From NCBI RefSeq assembly GCF_001280085.1, contig NZ_LGED01000039.1, positions 1 through 5,887 on the forward strand: a stretch of DNA of 5,887 bases. The letters run 5' to 3'. The notes beneath the pieces are model-generated. The model made no database searches and was not told the DNA's origin. It saw nothing but the letters and a program-made list of their open reading frames with translations. This DNA comes from Saccharothrix sp. NRRL B-16348. Its GTDB lineage: Bacteria; Actinomycetota; Actinomycetes; Mycobacteriales; Pseudonocardiaceae. The translations under genes were made by a program, and so were the position numbers. Of the stretch, positions 5,446 to 5,887 are shown one piece after another (the stretch's first letter is position 1; every line of letters begins with the position of its first letter).

Positions 5446-5581
5446 GGTGGCTCCGCTGCGGCGGGGGGCAAATAAGGGGGCAAAACGCCTAGTAATCGAT
5501 TTGCCCCGTTCCGTGATCGTAGCTGGTCCGGGTCGAATGTCCCCAGGGTGATTCGGGTGATCACGGAAGGCAGGTGCAGTC
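5446..5581. promoter_or_regulatory. Divergent promoter region with GGGGCAAA operator-like repeats
   Basis: This 136-nt gap lies between the divergent regulator and radical SAM genes. GGGGCAAA occurs at 5465-5472 and 5477-5484, and its reverse complement TTTGCCCC at 5500-5507. The second and third copies form an 8-bp inverted repeat with a 15-nt spacer (31 nt in all), and the first copy is a direct repeat 12 nt away. Position next to an XRE regulator suggests a binding site for it. The AT-richer spacer contains TAGTAAT, a possible -10 element for rightward transcription. GTGATCAC at 5557-5564, also seen twice upstream of the secreted-protein gene, lies 17 nt before the radical SAM start, followed by GGAAGGCAGG as the likely ribosome binding region. 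Promoter boxes were not assigned with certainty. Confidence 0.5.
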
Positions 5582-5887
5582 ATGCGACCGCTGGCTCGAG
5601 CCGAGCGCATCCGCAGGTCCGGTCTTCGGCTGCTCAGCACCGCGGAGCGGGTGCGGGTGCGGCCGGAGCTGCTGGAGGTGGTCGAGTACCGCAAGTCGGG
5701 GTTGAGCCTGAACTGGATCATCGGGTGCCCGTTGAACTGCGGGTACTGCGTGCGGCACCTGTTCGACAACTACGGGATGAAGGTGCCAGTGGCGTTGATG
5801 GGCGAGGAGGAGGCGGCCGCGTTGCTGACCGGGCACCGGTTCTTCCAGCCGCACGTGACGCCGATCCAGCTGCTCAACCGGGCGACG
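5582..5887 (+). CDS. Radical SAM enzyme (N-terminal part; 3' end outside window)
   Basis: The 102 visible codons form the N-terminal part of a radical SAM protein. The signature CX3CX2C is present as CPLNCGYC (Cys49, Cys53, Cys56), preceded by the strand SGLSLNWIIG and followed by VRHLFDNYG. It would hold a [4Fe-4S] cluster that reductively cleaves SAM to a 5'-deoxyadenosyl radical. The aromatic residue before the last cysteine (Tyr55) is canonical. Later text (TGHRFFQPHVTPIQLLNRAT) fits the barrel region where a GGE-like SAM-binding motif would normally be, but none is visible before the window ends. The substrate is unknown. The ATG at 5582 is supported by GGAAGGCAGG upstream and by conservation of the same start in the decayed copy at 3358. 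The gene is divergent from the XRE regulator and shares its control region. Confidence 0.92.
   Translation, partial: MRPLARAERIRRSGLRLLSTAERVRVRPELLEVVEYRKSGLSLNWIIGCPLNCGYCVRHLFDNYGMKVPVALMGEEEAAALLTGHRFFQPHVTPIQLLNRAT

Noticed and set aside
5446..5769. Upstream extension of the XRE-regulator frame to 524 residues
   Set aside because: The extension is antisense to the radical SAM gene and crosses the divergent control region. The ATG at 5445 has a good ribosome binding site and begins just before the helix-turn-helix.
1..5887. tRNA, rRNA, CRISPR array, insertion sequence or transposase
   Set aside because: No cloverleaf, conserved ribosomal segment, regularly spaced repeats, transposase motif or terminal inverted repeats were seen by eye on either strand.

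Overview
This is a GC-rich window of about 5.9 kb with GTG starts, short gene overlaps and actinobacterial families: a DUF397 remnant, an XRE regulator with a repeat-rich C-terminal half, and a small secreted protein resembling DUF6355. The best guess is an actinomycete, possibly Pseudonocardiales, but the genus cannot be fixed from the sequence alone.

Left part (1-1229). A SAM-dependent methyltransferase runs leftward off the window edge. It is divergent from a 122-aa secreted four-cysteine protein (798-1166, +). The 173-nt gap between them carries two direct copies of GTGATCACCA, one reaching the start codon. A perfect 15-bp hairpin (1177-1224) follows the secreted-protein gene and is probably a terminator shared with the leftward units on its other side.

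Middle part (1227-3080, all on the minus strand). A cytoplasmic-type L-asparaginase overlaps by 14 nt the start of a PPC/DUF296-domain protein, so the two are very likely co-transcribed and translationally coupled. Downstream of them lies a short DUF397-family remnant. Its best-matching residues switch reading frame twice, so it is called a pseudogene.

Right part (3177-5887). A leftward pair, an XRE-type regulator and a NUDIX hydrolase, overlaps by 8 nt with a strong ribosome binding site inside the regulator's 3' end. The regulator is divergent from a radical SAM enzyme with an intact CX3CX2C cluster motif that runs off the right edge. The 136-nt divergent region carries three copies of GGGGCAAA, two of which form a 31-nt dyad, a candidate autoregulatory operator. 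Between the asparaginase and the NUDIX gene lies a decayed partial copy of this same locus. It holds about 140 nt of the regulator's 3' half joined directly to the 5' end of the radical SAM gene, with the regulator's N-terminal half and the divergent promoter missing. The join sits at a shared CCCAGG hexamer.

The most interesting feature is the regulator / NUDIX / radical SAM unit with its broken ancestral or duplicated copy. The substrate of the radical SAM enzyme cannot be deduced here, and most of that gene lies outside the window.
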